Shown: piece by piece, positions 49,901 to 62,794 of the stretch
Numbering within the stretch: position 1 is the stretch's first letter
How the letters are laid out: every line of letters begins with the position of its first letter
Program-made: the position numbers and the translations under genes
The notes under the pieces: model-generated
Database searches by the model: none
The model's input: only the letters and a program-made list of their open reading frames with translations
What the model was told of the DNA's origin: nothing
Source of the DNA: Trichopria drosophilae
Taxonomy: Eukaryota > Arthropoda > Insecta > Hymenoptera > Diapriidae
Length of the DNA: 64,000 nt
Direction of reading: 5' to 3'
Assembly (NCBI GenBank): GCA_030407085.1
Contig: CM059582.1
Coordinates: 20,379,501-20,443,500 of the forward strand

Positions 49901-52900
49901 ATGACTGGTTTTCAAAAAATCGCGAAAAAGTATAAAAGAATTTTTAGTACTTTTTATTTCCCGCGAAAGTTGAGCTCCAATCAAAAAATAATGTTGGAGG
50001 AAGTTATTAAAACGATGTTCACATAACCTCAACATTTTCGAGATAACTAAAAAAAAAAACGTTTTTTCGTTCGTAATTTCGAGGAAACCTTTTCATGCTG
50101 AAATAAGGTGTATTTTTTTCAAATAAAAATATTTTGTATTTCTAGTAAAATACAACTATTTAAGCATGAAGTGCCTTTTTTAACATGTTTTCTGAATAAA
50201 CAATTAGGAAAACATTATTTTATACCATTAAATATGGGAATTTATTTTAAAATGTTAATAATGTGGAGCATCAAATTTGAAGCATTAATTACAAAAATGA
50301 CTTTTTAGCGGAATTGGTGCATCTAATGGTTTAGAAAAGATATAATTATTAAAATATTCAATGGAATTTATTTATAATGTATGATGTATATATAAATATA
50401 GAAGATTTAATACAAAGGCAGTTAAATTTACTGTAAATTTTAAAAAGAAATAAGTGCAAAAATTACTTTCTGAAAATACGTTTTTCCATTTTTTGGGTGT
50501 CGGTCGAAAAACCAACAAATCAAAATGCGGAAAGGTCAAAAAACCAACAGTCAAAATACCGACATTCAAAAAGCCGACAATTAAACAGCCGACACATAAA
50601 AAAATAGTCACGTCGGCTTTTTGGTTCTTCGAAATGTCGGTTATTTGAATGTTGGTTTCATGAAATTTAAGTTTTTCAACTATCGGTTTTTTGATGTGTC
50701 GGTTTTTTACCTGTCGATTTTTTGAATATCGATTTCTTGATTGCGTCGATTTTTTTACTATCGATATTATGACATTCGGTTTTTCTACTATAGAAAATGG
50801 GTATAATTTGAACATAAAAATATCTTAAAATTTCCTTCTTAAAGTTCACAGGATGACCGCACTTGTGCATCGTAGAATGCACGAAATACCCCTGGTTGAA
50901 AACATGAGATGTTTTTTGCCATTTTCTTGCCCTGTTTTACGTAACGGAGCCCAGAAAAACTGAAACCAGTTATAGAAATATGTATATATTATTAGGAAAT
51001 TTTGCAATTTTCTCCATTTCCGATTAGCACTTTTGTATTTATGAAATGAAATATCTACGTTAAACATCTAGAAAAGACGATGCAACAGCATCTAACTCTC
51101 ATGTATAATTTTCCTTTAACTCGACATATTAAAAGAAAAATTAACGCTATCAGGGGAGGGTCCGTGCAGACAATCAGCTATATGAAGCAGTCGTTCAAAA
51201 ACTACCAAAAAATTATTTCTGTAGTCATTTTTAACAAAGAATTCAGAAGCATCACAATAAAAAATGTTAACAAAAAAAAATGTGTTATTTTGAACAAATG
51301 ATATTACATTTTTCTAAATTAATTTAAAAGTTTAAAAAAATTAAGGCAAAAATAAAAACACATTTAAATGGAAGGGATTATTAATCTGATGTATTTTAAA
51401 AAATTCCATTTTTTATTAAACAAAAATTGATTTAAGGGGCAAAAAAATGTCGTATGAGTCAGCTAAAATTTCTTTCGAAATAATGCTACTGCATTTTTCT
51501 AAATTATTTGAAAGATTATTATTAGATTGAAAATATAAACACATTTTCTAAATAAGTACAGATGATTTTTTTTAAATTCGTTTTTGGTCAAAAAAGGGGA
51601 AAAGAAATAATTTTTTTGTATTTTTTGAACTTTATCTGCTGTCTTTGTGCCTGGTCTCTCCCCTTAATGAAGCAATATCAAAACCTATAATAAATTATAT
51701 AAAATGATAATTAATTTATCTAAAATTTTCAAAATAAAGTGGAGTAAAAATATATATGGACAAACTCTTATATATATTGTACTCTTTGTAACCGTAGGAA
51801 ATCAAATCGACTTTTTTGAAACCGCCATTCCATTTCTAAACAAACATTTAAGATTAAATTGTATTTACCGATAATACGATATATTAATTTGTCAAATAGA
51901 AATCGGTGTACATGGAACGAGGCAGTAACAGCAAAATTGTAGCGGGGAAGGATCGTGCAGTGAGCTGTCAATGGGAAGATCCTCATGGAGTGAAGTACCC
52001 CTTGAAGATTGGAGAGTGCGTTCATGAAATGAAACCGGTTACGGAATACCACAATGGAGTGTGGAAAGCTCAATACTCGATCATCGCTACCGAGGAGCTC
52101 ATAGAGGAAACAATTATCGTACAAACCTACAGTAATTATACGACGAATATATACATTAATACATAATCCGATAAATTAAAAAAAAAAACTTCTTTTAACT
52201 TTTAATTTAAAAATTATCTTTATGTCAATGTTCACAATTTTTTTATGAGTATCTCACATCATAACTAGATACAAAGTGACAGAAATTTATGTATCAATAG
52301 TTCCCCGAGTAAAAAAAAAGTGATGTGAGTTTGATCAAATTTGATCGAAAGTAAACTAATCAAAAAATGATCAAAATGAGATCACTTTTTGAAACATGTT
52401 AGATAATAATTGTACTAAAATGTGGTCTCTTTTCATTACCAATTTCTCTCATTTTTATGTTTTCATATACTCGTAATTACGAGTCTACTACATGGATTCA
52501 AATTATATCAGTATAGGATCACTTCTTTACGATGTCCAATCAAATTCAACTTAGATTGTTTGCAACGATAACATGAAATTGGTCATGAGTCAGTTCAAAA
52601 TGGACCAAAATGTGGAACTGCTCGACTAATGTACATACAGACAAGTTCTACATGTTAGTTCATTTTGAACCGAATGCATTGCAATTATATTCTGTTATCT
52701 GAAATGTTTAAATATTTTGTATTATTATATGAAGTCACATTTATTTAAGTAATTGTATTTAGTCTTTGAAATTTTCAAGTCGGATATATGCAAATTGAGG
52801 AAAGAGTAAAATCCCAATACACTCGTGCAAAGTTTGCAAAACGATTTTTTCGCCCGTAAACATAGCCTTAAAAATAAAACGCTGAACTAGAACGCCGATG

Positions 52901-55900
52901 CCCGGTAATCATTGTCCACAACGCCTTCATCTTCCCTATATCTCATGGCCAAGAGAATCAACAAATCAGAAAATCACTAAGAAAAATCCGAATGGAATTC
53001 TTATCACATAAACACCAGAAAAGAAATAGCATGTTACTATTATTTATTTAATGTATTTTTTAATAATATAAAACGTTTTTAACAGTCCGAATCGGATGAA
53101 AAATTGTCGTTGAATTTTACGTTATTTTTTTGTATAAAATAGGCACTACAAAAATCGGCATATGACATTTCTGGCGTAAAATTTATCATTCTTTCAGAAT
53201 TTGCGGTCAAAATTTGTTAATAATAAATATTGAAAATATTATAAACAATTTAAAAAAACCATGATATTTCGAAGAAAAAACTTCTTTCAAGCCATGACTC
53301 CACATGGAAAACGTAATGAAACTGCTTCAAACGCATAAAATCTCGCGTCCATGGATCATCAGCAACAAGTTCATACTTAGCGGACCCCAATATGGCGTCG
53401 AAGCCTCGTACAATTTTTTATGTAATTGCCGCGGTGATCCAATTTGATACAAAATATTACGTTTTATAATTGAGCGGTCAGAATTTGATTTACTCAACAT
53501 CTTAAGTGAAAGTTTTGATACTTAGCCGTTAAAGTCTGAGAACGTTTTCTTCACTAATATATAAAAATGTTGTTCTTAACAAGTTTCAAACGTTGTTATC
53601 TAGTTTCGAAAAATTCGACCGCCATTTTAAATTGTTGAAAACTGCCTTCAAATTCGTAATCAGCGACCCCAAAAACCCGCGAGCAACAAGCTTCAAACGT
53701 TTTCAGTAATTTTTTTAAATTCAGGCACCTTGTGACCTCGTGGATCATTGTTCGAGGCTTCGACGCCGTGCTGTGGTTTGAATTTTATAAAAAGTAGAGT
53801 GATATACTAAAGATATAGTACAAAATAATCTAGTGCAACTAAAATCTAATTGTAGGGACAAATTTCGATTTTTAGGTAGGTTCTTGTGAATAATCACTGA
53901 TAATTACTCTAATATTTATTCAATTTATATTACAACTTTTGAAAATCATTGCTTTTAGACAGTTCATATCTCAGATTGATGGAACAAAAGTATAGTTGGT
54001 ATTAACGAGTTTTCGCATTTCTTTAACTTTTCAACATTATTTAACAATTTTTCGACATTATTCCAGCCAATTTTAATGCACTGAAAAAAATTTCTTAATC
54101 TCAAGTCAATATTTACTTGAATAGTCGCAACAAAATATTTAATTATAATAGAAATATAATTTGTTAATTCAACTAAATGATAATTATATTTTATCCAGCA
54201 AGTAAATATTTATTTAAATTAAGACAATATTTCCTTATTTTAAGTAAATATTTTGTTGCGACTATTCAAGTAACTATTTACTTGAAATTACAATTTTGTT
54301 TGCTGTGTGCCGCGTCGAGTGCACTTCTATTGAATGGAAATGAATCAAAATTAAGATTTGTGAGACTTAAAATTTCAGGAATTTTCGGCGAAAACAAGAT
54401 TTAGGCCAATTACATTGATTTTTAGACAATTCGCCAGTTACCTTAGGTCCGACATTTTGAATTTAGAACATTTGAAAATTTTGAATCGTAATCAGCGAAC
54501 TCAAAAATCCTTAGATAAAGAATATCACGACAATTGCAGTACTTTTAAAAAGCAGGGTGTTCAAGGGTTAAAAACGTCGGGCGGTAAAGCGATTAACCGA
54601 ATTTTTTAATCCTTCGGATATGGGTGCACTGCTTCAGGTTACGAGTATATCGAAATTTCCAGCACGTTAGTCTAAAGAGAAAAAAAAACGCAAAAACCAG
54701 TTTTTTTTGGCCTTTACTTCCGGAATTATATTCTGCATCCAATAAATGAAACAAAAAAATTAAAAAGAACCATTTCGTCAAAAATGAGTGGTACCATATA
54801 TTTTTTGCTATTGAGATCACCTAAAACAAGAAAAATATCTTTGCAGTTAGAAGAAAAAATTTGTTTAGTGGCAGATATTAAAAGTACCGCGGAATTATTC
54901 ATGTTAATTTCCTAGTCCTTTTTATGATGTCGAATTACTTAAGTTTTCATCAACAATAATCGAGCTAACTTGTTTTTACCATTAAAATGATAATAATAAA
55001 TTTTGTTTTTTTTTTTATTTTGATCATATAGAGCTGATAGTGTAGTTTTTGGTATATTTTCAAATTTTAAATAAATGGCAGATACCGAATGTTTCTAGTG
55101 ACCACATGATTATCCACGTGTTGTGAACTGTAAACAAGCACGTTCTTAAACGAGGACAACTTATTAGTATTAATTTAGATTCTTTCGAAGTATTCCTTAT
55201 GTCAACTGTTATAATTAAGCTCTTTTGGGAAAAATGTTATTTCTAATGAGATTTATTTATTTACTTTGCTTTGAGATAGTAGCCTCTCTAGATATCTAAC
55301 AATTTAGTATACGTACTGCAATAGACCATATTCACCCATGGCCCCACCACGTACTATACACTCAATCATTAATGAGATTTTTAAATAATGATTTCATTTT
55401 AATATGCAATCTAAGGCTTTTTGACATATTCTAAGCAATCCATAAATTATTCATTATTTACTCATTCTCTCTTTGTGCTTACCGTCAAAATTACAAATTT
55501 TCCAATAGTGTTACATAAACGAGATATTTAGTAATTCCCATTACTGAGAAAATGACCACCCAGTAAAGATAGGATATTTCATAATTTAATCGTTCGCATA
55601 ATTAAATTGTTCTTCAATTCTGTTTTAGTTAGCAACATTTTCGTAATACCGTTACTCTTGCGACGTTGAGAGGTTATCGGATTACACATATAGCTCATAG
55701 ATCCCATACTCGAATTAGCTTTTCAATCTAATTCTTCAATATTTTATGAAATTTTCATCGCTAATTTATATTACAATTTTATTTGCAAACCAAATTGTTT
55801 TTGTAAAAATACATTCGTACTGAAATATGTAATATGCTATCTCTTCATATTCTTTACCGGTTGTTATAATAAATTTGTTTAAGTTTTATTTTCCTTTCAT

Positions 55901-58900
55901 ATTAATTAGGTTTACGGATACTAAACAAGAATTTGAAGGATATATCGTGTAAAATTTAATCTATTCAAGGTTTTGAATAAACTGTATTCTTACTTACTCC
56001 ATTCTTTTGTTGATGAAAAACTATAAAACAAGATTGTTTTACGATACCACTGACAGATAGTATCAAACGTAATATTCAATTTACTTCCATTTTGTAATTT
56101 TCATACTTTTGTTATTTTTCTGGATTTTAAATTCCAAGTAAATGGAAACAGCCGATATTTGGATACTCCGCGAATTTGAATTACTGTAAAACCAGTGATT
56201 CGCAATCAAAAATTGGGTTACCCATCCAATTAGTAATAATGTGTGCTAATAAAAAATGAAAAACTGCTTGGTCAAATATTAATTTTATATTAGGATAGTA
56301 GAATAAACAATTTAATTAGTATCATGTCACATTAGCGATGTTTTACTTTTTGTTAGTGAAAAACTTACTAATTCAGATACCTTTTTTTTATTTTTTATTG
56401 TTATTTTGTTGACTAATACAGATTTAAAGAAGTCATAACCCGTAGAACTATAACAATGGCTGATACGAAGAATCAGAGATCTCAATCGTGAGACGAAGCA
56501 CCGGACAATTATAAAGTTTTGCGATGAAGAACCGAACATTTTAGAATTTTCGTTGAAGAACCGGACATGTCAAGATTTACTATACCGATTTGTTACATCG
56601 TAGCAAATTTTGAAATGTCTCGTTCTTCGTCGCACAATTGTGAAATGTACAGTTCTTCGTCGCACATCACGAAATAGCCGGTTTTTCATGGCAAACTTTT
56701 AAAGCTTCTGGTTTTTCGCAACTACCGAAATGTCCAGTTCTTCATCCAAAAACCGTATTGTTCGGTTTCAGGTTTCACGTTTCAGATGTCCGAGACTTAG
56801 TACCAGCGATCGAAATGTAAAATTAACATGATACTTCTGTTATATTTGTAGATAAAATCTTTCAGAACGACATATATTTTTTCTTTGTGGTATTTTTTTC
56901 AATCATGTAACCAACACCATCGAAACACATAAATTTCGAAACATCAGTATCGGCCGTAAGAAGGAAATTAGACTATTTTTTAATAAGAAATTCAAATTTT
57001 TGTGCGTGCAAAATTAAGGAAGGGAGCATTAGGGTTTCAGGAGGAGGCGGGTGACTTAGTAAGTTTACGTAAGTTATGACTGAAGAAACCGCTTAAAAAG
57101 ACCCACAGATGGATTGAAATATTAAGTATACTGGGTGTGGTAATATTATAAACATACTCCTTTAAGTTAGAACTGTAATGGTAATTTAAATTGCAATTAT
57201 TCCATAAAATTATAATGCAATGGTTTAAAACATAGCTAGTATTTTTAATACTAGCTTATTGATCATTTTTAAATAAATGTTTTTGCAATTTAATTAGAAA
57301 CACTATTTTGAAACAAATGGCTTAATCGTAATTTTTCAATAGACATGCAATTAATTTTTGTTAACCATTGGATGCACACATTTTTTATTGTGTCCGATTT
57401 ATCTGACATTTTTTATTCGGGTGTTTTTGGGGTCGCTGATTACGAATCCGAAATCCGTTTTCGAAAATTCTAAATGGCGGATCCAATATGGCGGATAAAT
57501 TTTCTCAAAACTGCCCGATTTTGCTTGAAACGTGTTATTCTGGTCGTTTTGGGATTGCTGATTACGAATCTGAAATCCGTTGAAAAAATTCTAAATGGTG
57601 CATCTAATAAAGCAGGCGTCTTATCCAAAAATAAAAGTTTTTTTTTAAACATTTCATTTTTTTTAATTATTTCTAATCGGTAATAGTTTCAATAATTAAA
57701 AAAACAAGAATTTTATTTCGATATTATTATTTCTTTACATAGTTTTTAACAAATTCGTCCGCCATATTGTATCCGCCAATTTGAATTTTCGAAAACGGAT
57801 TTTGGATTCGTAATCAAGGACCCCGAAAACTCCCGAGTAACAAGTTTTAAGCAAAATCGGGCCGTTTTGAACAAATTCGTTCGCCATATTGGACCCACCA
57901 TTTGAAATTTCTAAAAACGGATTTCAGATACAAAATTAGCGACCCAAAAAAACAGGAGTAACAGGTTTCAAGCAAAATCGGGCAGTTTTAAACAAATTCG
58001 TCCGCCATATTGAATTTCCGAAAACGGATTCCGGATCGGTAATCAGCGACCCAAAAAACATTTAAATCGAAAGAATCATTAAATTAGTTAGAAAATGGCA
58101 CGTAATAATGAATTTTTTTAAATATATATGACATGTTTTGCGTTTCTTTTGTTTAGAACAATGTGTTACTGTTAATATTTTGTATTATAGATTATTTCCT
58201 TTGTTAATCATAGACTCGATACCATAAATAACAAGAAATTACCGTCATAATTGAAATAATATCAATACCTAACCAAACTTTCGAAAAGTCCAATGTTCCA
58301 CAAATAATGTTAGAATTTATTAAATTTGTTTATAATTACTTTTGCTTACAGGTGTTAACCCTCTTAACTCTACAATGTTGCAAGCAGAAAATGGCGATAT
58401 CAATCTTCTTTGTACAGTATCAACGGAAGAAATGGCGTTCTGCTCATTCATACGACCAGATGGTATTAGGATGAATATGATTCCAGGTGTTGGGACAGAA
58501 AAGTAAATGCAACTGAAAATTTTGTTTTTTATTCCATTTATGTTCATCAAGCTATTACACAATTCATAAAGCTTTCTAAGAAATAACATCATCTCTGGAA
58601 AAACAATGGTTGGTAATATCGCAAATCTTTCAAATATTTTTAAAGACAAGGTATATAGTAACATTATTAGTCAGATTATTTTCCTGTATCATGAAAAAGA
58701 TCGCTATACAGTATAAAAAAGTCAAAGAGTCAAATTGTAGCATAATTTTTATTTTATATTTAATTTTATAAAATAAAAAGTTACATCATTCCTAGTGTTT
58801 CATTAATATTCTAATTTTAAATTTTATGTTACTTTCGTTTACATGCCGCTAATTGAGAATCTAATTTCAGATTTTTTAAATTCAAAATGGCGGATACAAT

Positions 58901-61178
58901 ATGGTATAGAAAAATTGTAATATTTTGTTTATGTTTGTGTTTGCAAACAGCCGAAACATTTGATTTTTAAATGATTTGTTGACATTAGGTTGTATACATT
59001 TTTTTATTGATGTTCAAAAAGTGATATTTTTTTTCTCAACAGTGGAGAATTGGGTAAGCGGGTACATTTATAAATGTCACGTCTACTGATTGTGCAAACA
59101 AATAATAGAAACTCAGAAATATGTGAATAATCTCAAAATCCAATTTAAAAGAACTTTTTAAATTTTTTATTTTTTACACCTAAACTCATTTTTTTAGTAA
59201 TAATTTTTCTCTAATTTTGGATATCACCACTATAGATAAAAAATCTATCAACTTCGTGTGTTCAAACATTTTTGAAACTCAAATTTATTCCATCTAGAGA
59301 TCTCTGAAAAAGTGGTGAAAAAAATGTCCCAGTGGGGGTTAACGGATTAAAACCAAGTTTTAATGTAGTCGCTGCTATAAAACATAATATATGACATGTG
59401 TCTTTTGCAAAATACTGGTAAAAAAATCACTTTATACTATTATGCTGATGTCATTTATTGAATCTTCGGTTTACTCGGTGTTCCGCTTTCTGTCTAGGTT
59501 CTCTAGTACAAGCACAACTATTTAGTATAACTAAGTAGTATCATGCGATATATGTCACATTTTTGCTGCATGTTGATACATATCTGATTCGTTAATTACT
59601 TTTCACAAAAATATTTATATTAAACATTATTTTTTAGATACGAGTACTATGGATTTCAAGTACAAGAGCATTGGGGAGGTGTAAATCAAGACTGCGGAAT
59701 AACTATACATAATGTAACTGAAAATGACTATGGAGTTTGGAAATGTTTGATTGGTAAAAAAGATAGAAGTGAAAAGACTGTTGTTGGATCGATATTCAGA
59801 GTTGGAGACCCTAAATCTTTTGATTTAAATGACACAAGGATACAAGGATATGATGTTTACGTTAAAAAAAATAACTCATACACGGTAAATAAAAAAATGA
59901 TTATATAGTTAAACTTAAAAATTTACTTAATAGAGAATAACTTAGTCGTAACTAAACTTAGTGGACGACAAACTGAAAACGTGAAGGTTGATTTAAGGTA
60001 TGTTCCCCTTACCATTATTTTGAAATTTATATAACTATAAATGTGGGGTTATGTTCAGTTCACACTAAACGAGTAAATATGTTTAAAAGGGTCAAAAATT
60101 TGGCTACATGACTAAATAACTTTGCAAAAATAACTTGAATAAAAATAACTTTGACAAAAATAACTTCAGAAAAAATAACTTTAATAATAATAACTTCAAA
60201 TATCTCTTCAACTCAACACAACATTTGCGAATTATAGATATCTCAACGCGTCTGTACGTGCATTAACAAAAATTACAAAAAAGTATTTTTCGAAATATCT
60301 CTCCTCACCTAACCTAACTTAACCTAACCTAATCTAACCTTTTTTTTATATATATTTTTTTAAGAGGGGGAAATCCCTCTACCTACTAACCTAACCTAAC
60401 CTAACCTATCCTAACCTAACAAATTACTAACGAATATTAAATTAAAATCGATATTCATAATGATTGATGTAGAAAGTATGAACTTGTAAAAATGTAAACA
60501 TATATTCATGTTCACCTATTTCTATGCTTCAATAATTGATGAATAGTGGTTAAGAATATAATGAACATTGTTCGAACAATGTTCTATTATATACGTATTC
60601 AGAAATATTTGAAGTTATTTTTCCTAAATTTATTTTTGTCAAAGTTATTTTTGTTAAAGCTATTTTTTTTAAGTTATTTTTCGGATATTATTGTTGCAAA
60701 GTCATTTTTGCAAAGTTATTTAGTCGTGAGACCAAAATTTTGATGGAATATTTCCAGAACATACATTTTTTCCAACCGTTTCACTTCTGAAGTTAGCGTC
60801 TTCATATTCAGTGTGAATATACTGAAAAAATAAATTAACATGATCATGAAAAGGATGAAATTTTTTGTTGATTTTATTTTAATTATCGAAAATCATTTAC
60901 ATGTCCAGATTGTTCGTACTTACAGATAAAGTGCAGTGTTGAAGACGTGCTGAGTTATTGCTGGCTCCGAAGTCCTAATGGAACGGTTTATTCAGTTTCC
61001 GAAACAGGAAGAGGGCTGTCGTCATCATCGCTCAAGTACGCAGGGCCTGGACTCACCCTAGGCGTTTGCGAAGTTCAGATTCCCAGAGCTCACGTCACAG
61101 ACTCCGGTAAATGGACCTGCCACATGGGTACCCGCAGCGGATCGGAAGTAGATGCTTCACTCAACGTTGTAGTGACAG
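46971..61178 (+). CDS. Gene C: Ig-like protein of the same family, 3' end not found
   Basis: Eight exons: 46971-47043, 48062-48447, 48663-48788, 48889-49050, 51900-52131, 58352-58502, 59638-59884, 60926-61178 (543 aa plus a split codon). Phases 1,0,0,0,1,2,0,1 equal those of A and B. Signal peptide is about 1-22. Domain 1 (25-153), unlike A and B, has a cysteine pair (SCLV, QCQIKV) and a basic, Lys/Arg-rich insert after GVWKI. Domains 2-3 keep the C/E-strand pair (SCKLLDNQ/KCRLR, SCQWEDPHG/GECVH). Domains 4-5 have four cysteines each (LLC-FCSF-DCGIT-WKC, IKC-YCWL-GVCEV-WTC). The exons for domain 6, the membrane helix and the tail are absent from 61179-64000 as far as I can read. If exon 8 read through its donor, it would stop at 61210 after ten more residues. 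Introns 5 to 7 are 6220, 1135 and 1041 bp, much longer than in the paralogues. Confidence 0.8.
50491..50800. repeat. Foldback of CCGACA-type units in gene C intron 4
   Basis: It opens GGGTGTCGGTCGAAAAACC, with units such as AAAATACCGACATTC and AAAAAGCCGACAATT, then switches near 50610 to the complementary units (ATGTCGGTTATTTG, TATCGGTTTTTTGATG). Third member of the family at 11.6 and 22.6 kb. Confidence 0.6.
53580..53700. repeat. ATGGCGGATCC motif-family fragment
   Basis: CGACCGCCATTTTAAATTG followed by AATTCGTAATCAGCGACCCC and GAGCAACAAGCTTCAAACG: one diverged copy in gene C intron 5. Confidence 0.5.
54078..54305. repeat. Foldback in gene C intron 5
   Basis: AATAGTCGCAACAAAATATTT at about 54120-54140 is mirrored by AAATATTTTGTTGCGACTATT at about 54244-54264, with CACTGAAA and TTGCTGTG outer ends. 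About 230 bp and non-coding. Confidence 0.55.
56455..56790. repeat. Foldback of GAAGAACCGGACA units in gene C intron 5
   Basis: The left half repeats GAAGAACCGRACATT-like units (about 56500-56570). The right half repeats TGTYCAGTTCTTCGTCG and TCTGGTTTTTCGCA-like units in the opposite sense (about 56620-56780). The organisation is like the CCGACA foldbacks but the unit differs. Confidence 0.55.
57425..58060. repeat. Array of ATGGCGGATCC motif-family units, both orientations
   Basis: Two forward units start at 57428 and 57550 (GGGTCGCTGATTACGAATCC, then AATGGCGGATCCAATATGG). Three reverse units start near 57750, 57870 and 57990 (AAATTCGTCCGCCATATTG to AATCAGCGACCC). Between units lie GCCCGATTTTGCTTGAAAC or its complement. 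This is the fullest copy of the family in the window and sits 290 bp before gene C exon 6. Confidence 0.7.
58855..58905. repeat. Short motif-family fragment
   Basis: AATTCAAAATGGCGGATACAA with AATATGG after it, in gene C intron 6: a truncated forward unit. Confidence 0.45.
60094..60741. mobile_element. Foldback in gene C intron 7 enclosing telomere-like repeats
   Basis: The left arm (60094-60230) repeats AAAAATAACTT units after ACTAAATAACTTTGC. The right arm (about 60600-60741) repeats AAGTTATTTTT and ends GCAAAGTTATTTAGT, then ACCAAAATTTT, mirroring the left end AAAATTTGG. The spacer carries the CCTAA runs. No coding frame. Confidence 0.6.
60305..60420 (-). repeat. Interstitial (TTAGG)n telomere-like runs
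   Basis: Two runs of CCTAA units on the + strand, at about 60305-60340 (with single-base variants) and 60384-60420, separated by T-rich sequence and the palindrome AGAGGGGGAAATCCCTCT. The G-rich strand is TTAGG, the usual insect telomere unit. Confidence 0.75.
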
Positions 61179-61289
61179 GTAATCCAGCAATTTCCTGTAT
61201 GTTGGTGTAATGATAACGTTTTATTATTTTTTCCAACAATACATTTTGCCCTTAATACAATGCGTTTTTGCGACGATATACTAAATGTT

Positions 61290-61860
61290 CGATGTCATTT
61301 ACAATTCTAACGATTGAAGGGAATGAAATATTTGATTGAACATTCGAAAATTCTTCTATCCCAAAACATATTAGGACCCCATGCGATACTTAGGCACCGA
61401 TAATTTATCGTTACACCGAAGAACGGGGAAATTCTTACTAAAACTCATAATTTCCAAGATCCCGAGCGTATATATCTATTAACATACAGTAATGAATAGA
61501 CAGCGTACCGCAACCAAGGTTGCTGGTGCAAGTTAAAGTGGAACTTTGCAAGAACGCTCTAATTGCTAAACTAATATCCGGGAGCACCGCTTATTGGATT
61601 AAATAGAATCGTCGAGCGTATTACCAGCCCCTTCATTACTCACGGACTTAATAACTCTCCTTCTGCTCACGAGCACCCATCGCACCTCTATGACATGTAC
61701 CTGCGCAACTAATTAACTAAGTAATAGATAAGGCCGAGTTACGATAATCGGCATCGGATACATTTTCCATCTGTTATTTGAAAAGACTGGAATGAATCCG
61801 TATGAAAACTTTCCCGGGAGTTTCCGTTTCGGCAGTTGGCGAAAGTTCGTCATTATGTTT
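61290..61860. other. GC-richer non-coding block, candidate regulatory DNA
   Basis: Less AT-rich than its flanks and free of inverted or tandem repeats, with no long frame. Blocks like this inside long introns are often conserved enhancers, but only comparison with related genomes could show that. Confidence 0.3.
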
Positions 61861-62794
61861 CTTGTTTTCGAGAAATTAACATGTGATTACTTGTCAAGTT
61901 GGCAATTCTGATCCAAAGGATTATGATCAAGGTAATAATTATATACCATTAGATGACGATGATGTATAACAATTATAATTCCATCAGCAATGATGATTTA
62001 GTTAATAAAGAGAATGAAGAACTGATTATTTTTATAATAAACATAATATACCGCTGATGAAAATGATGACGATTGGCGAAATCTGAAAAAAAGACAAATA
62101 CAATGATATTAGGGATTGCTACAACTGTTGGACGATCACAATGACAATGCTATTGATAGTAACGCTAATGATGAAACAAGGAGTAGGATGATGAAACAAT
62201 ACTAAAGACAATGTCGAGAATTAAGGGCAACAACAGTGGCATTACAATAACGAAAATGCGTGAAGGAAAATACCGGGAAAATGTGAGACTACCCTGTTGG
62301 AAATTCATTCCAGCTTTATACTGTACAGTCCATTTTCTGGCTAAGTTAGGTGGTTTAAAACTGTATAACACAAATCGATAAATCATTGTTTGGTTAGAAA
62401 AAGCTGTATAAATTACGTAGGGTAGAAATAAATGGTTTGAAGATGATCACATATTTGTCTAAAAGATCTGTCTAGCAAGTGTTCAGAAAAGTTATTAAAA
62501 ATATGTTAGCAAATATCTTGCATAATTAGTGTACAATAAAATTATTCAAAATTTGAATGTAAAATACACATACATTTACATACGTAATATATCCAGTTGA
62601 ATTATTAGGTTTTAATAAGGATTACATGAGCCTTATGTCAATAACACAGATCTCCTTTGTACCAATATTGTCGATCCTGGATTTTAAGTTAACCCATTAG
62701 CGCATACGTGGACCAGTAGTGCGATTTTGGACACACGCGATTTTAAACGTTAGAATGAAACTTTTTCTTTATGGGAACTATGTACCCTATAGTT

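Noticed and set aside
62689..62720. Possible piggyBac-like end (TTAACCC with GCGCA)
   Set aside because: No mirrored GGGTTAA end was found downstream, so a complete element cannot be supported.
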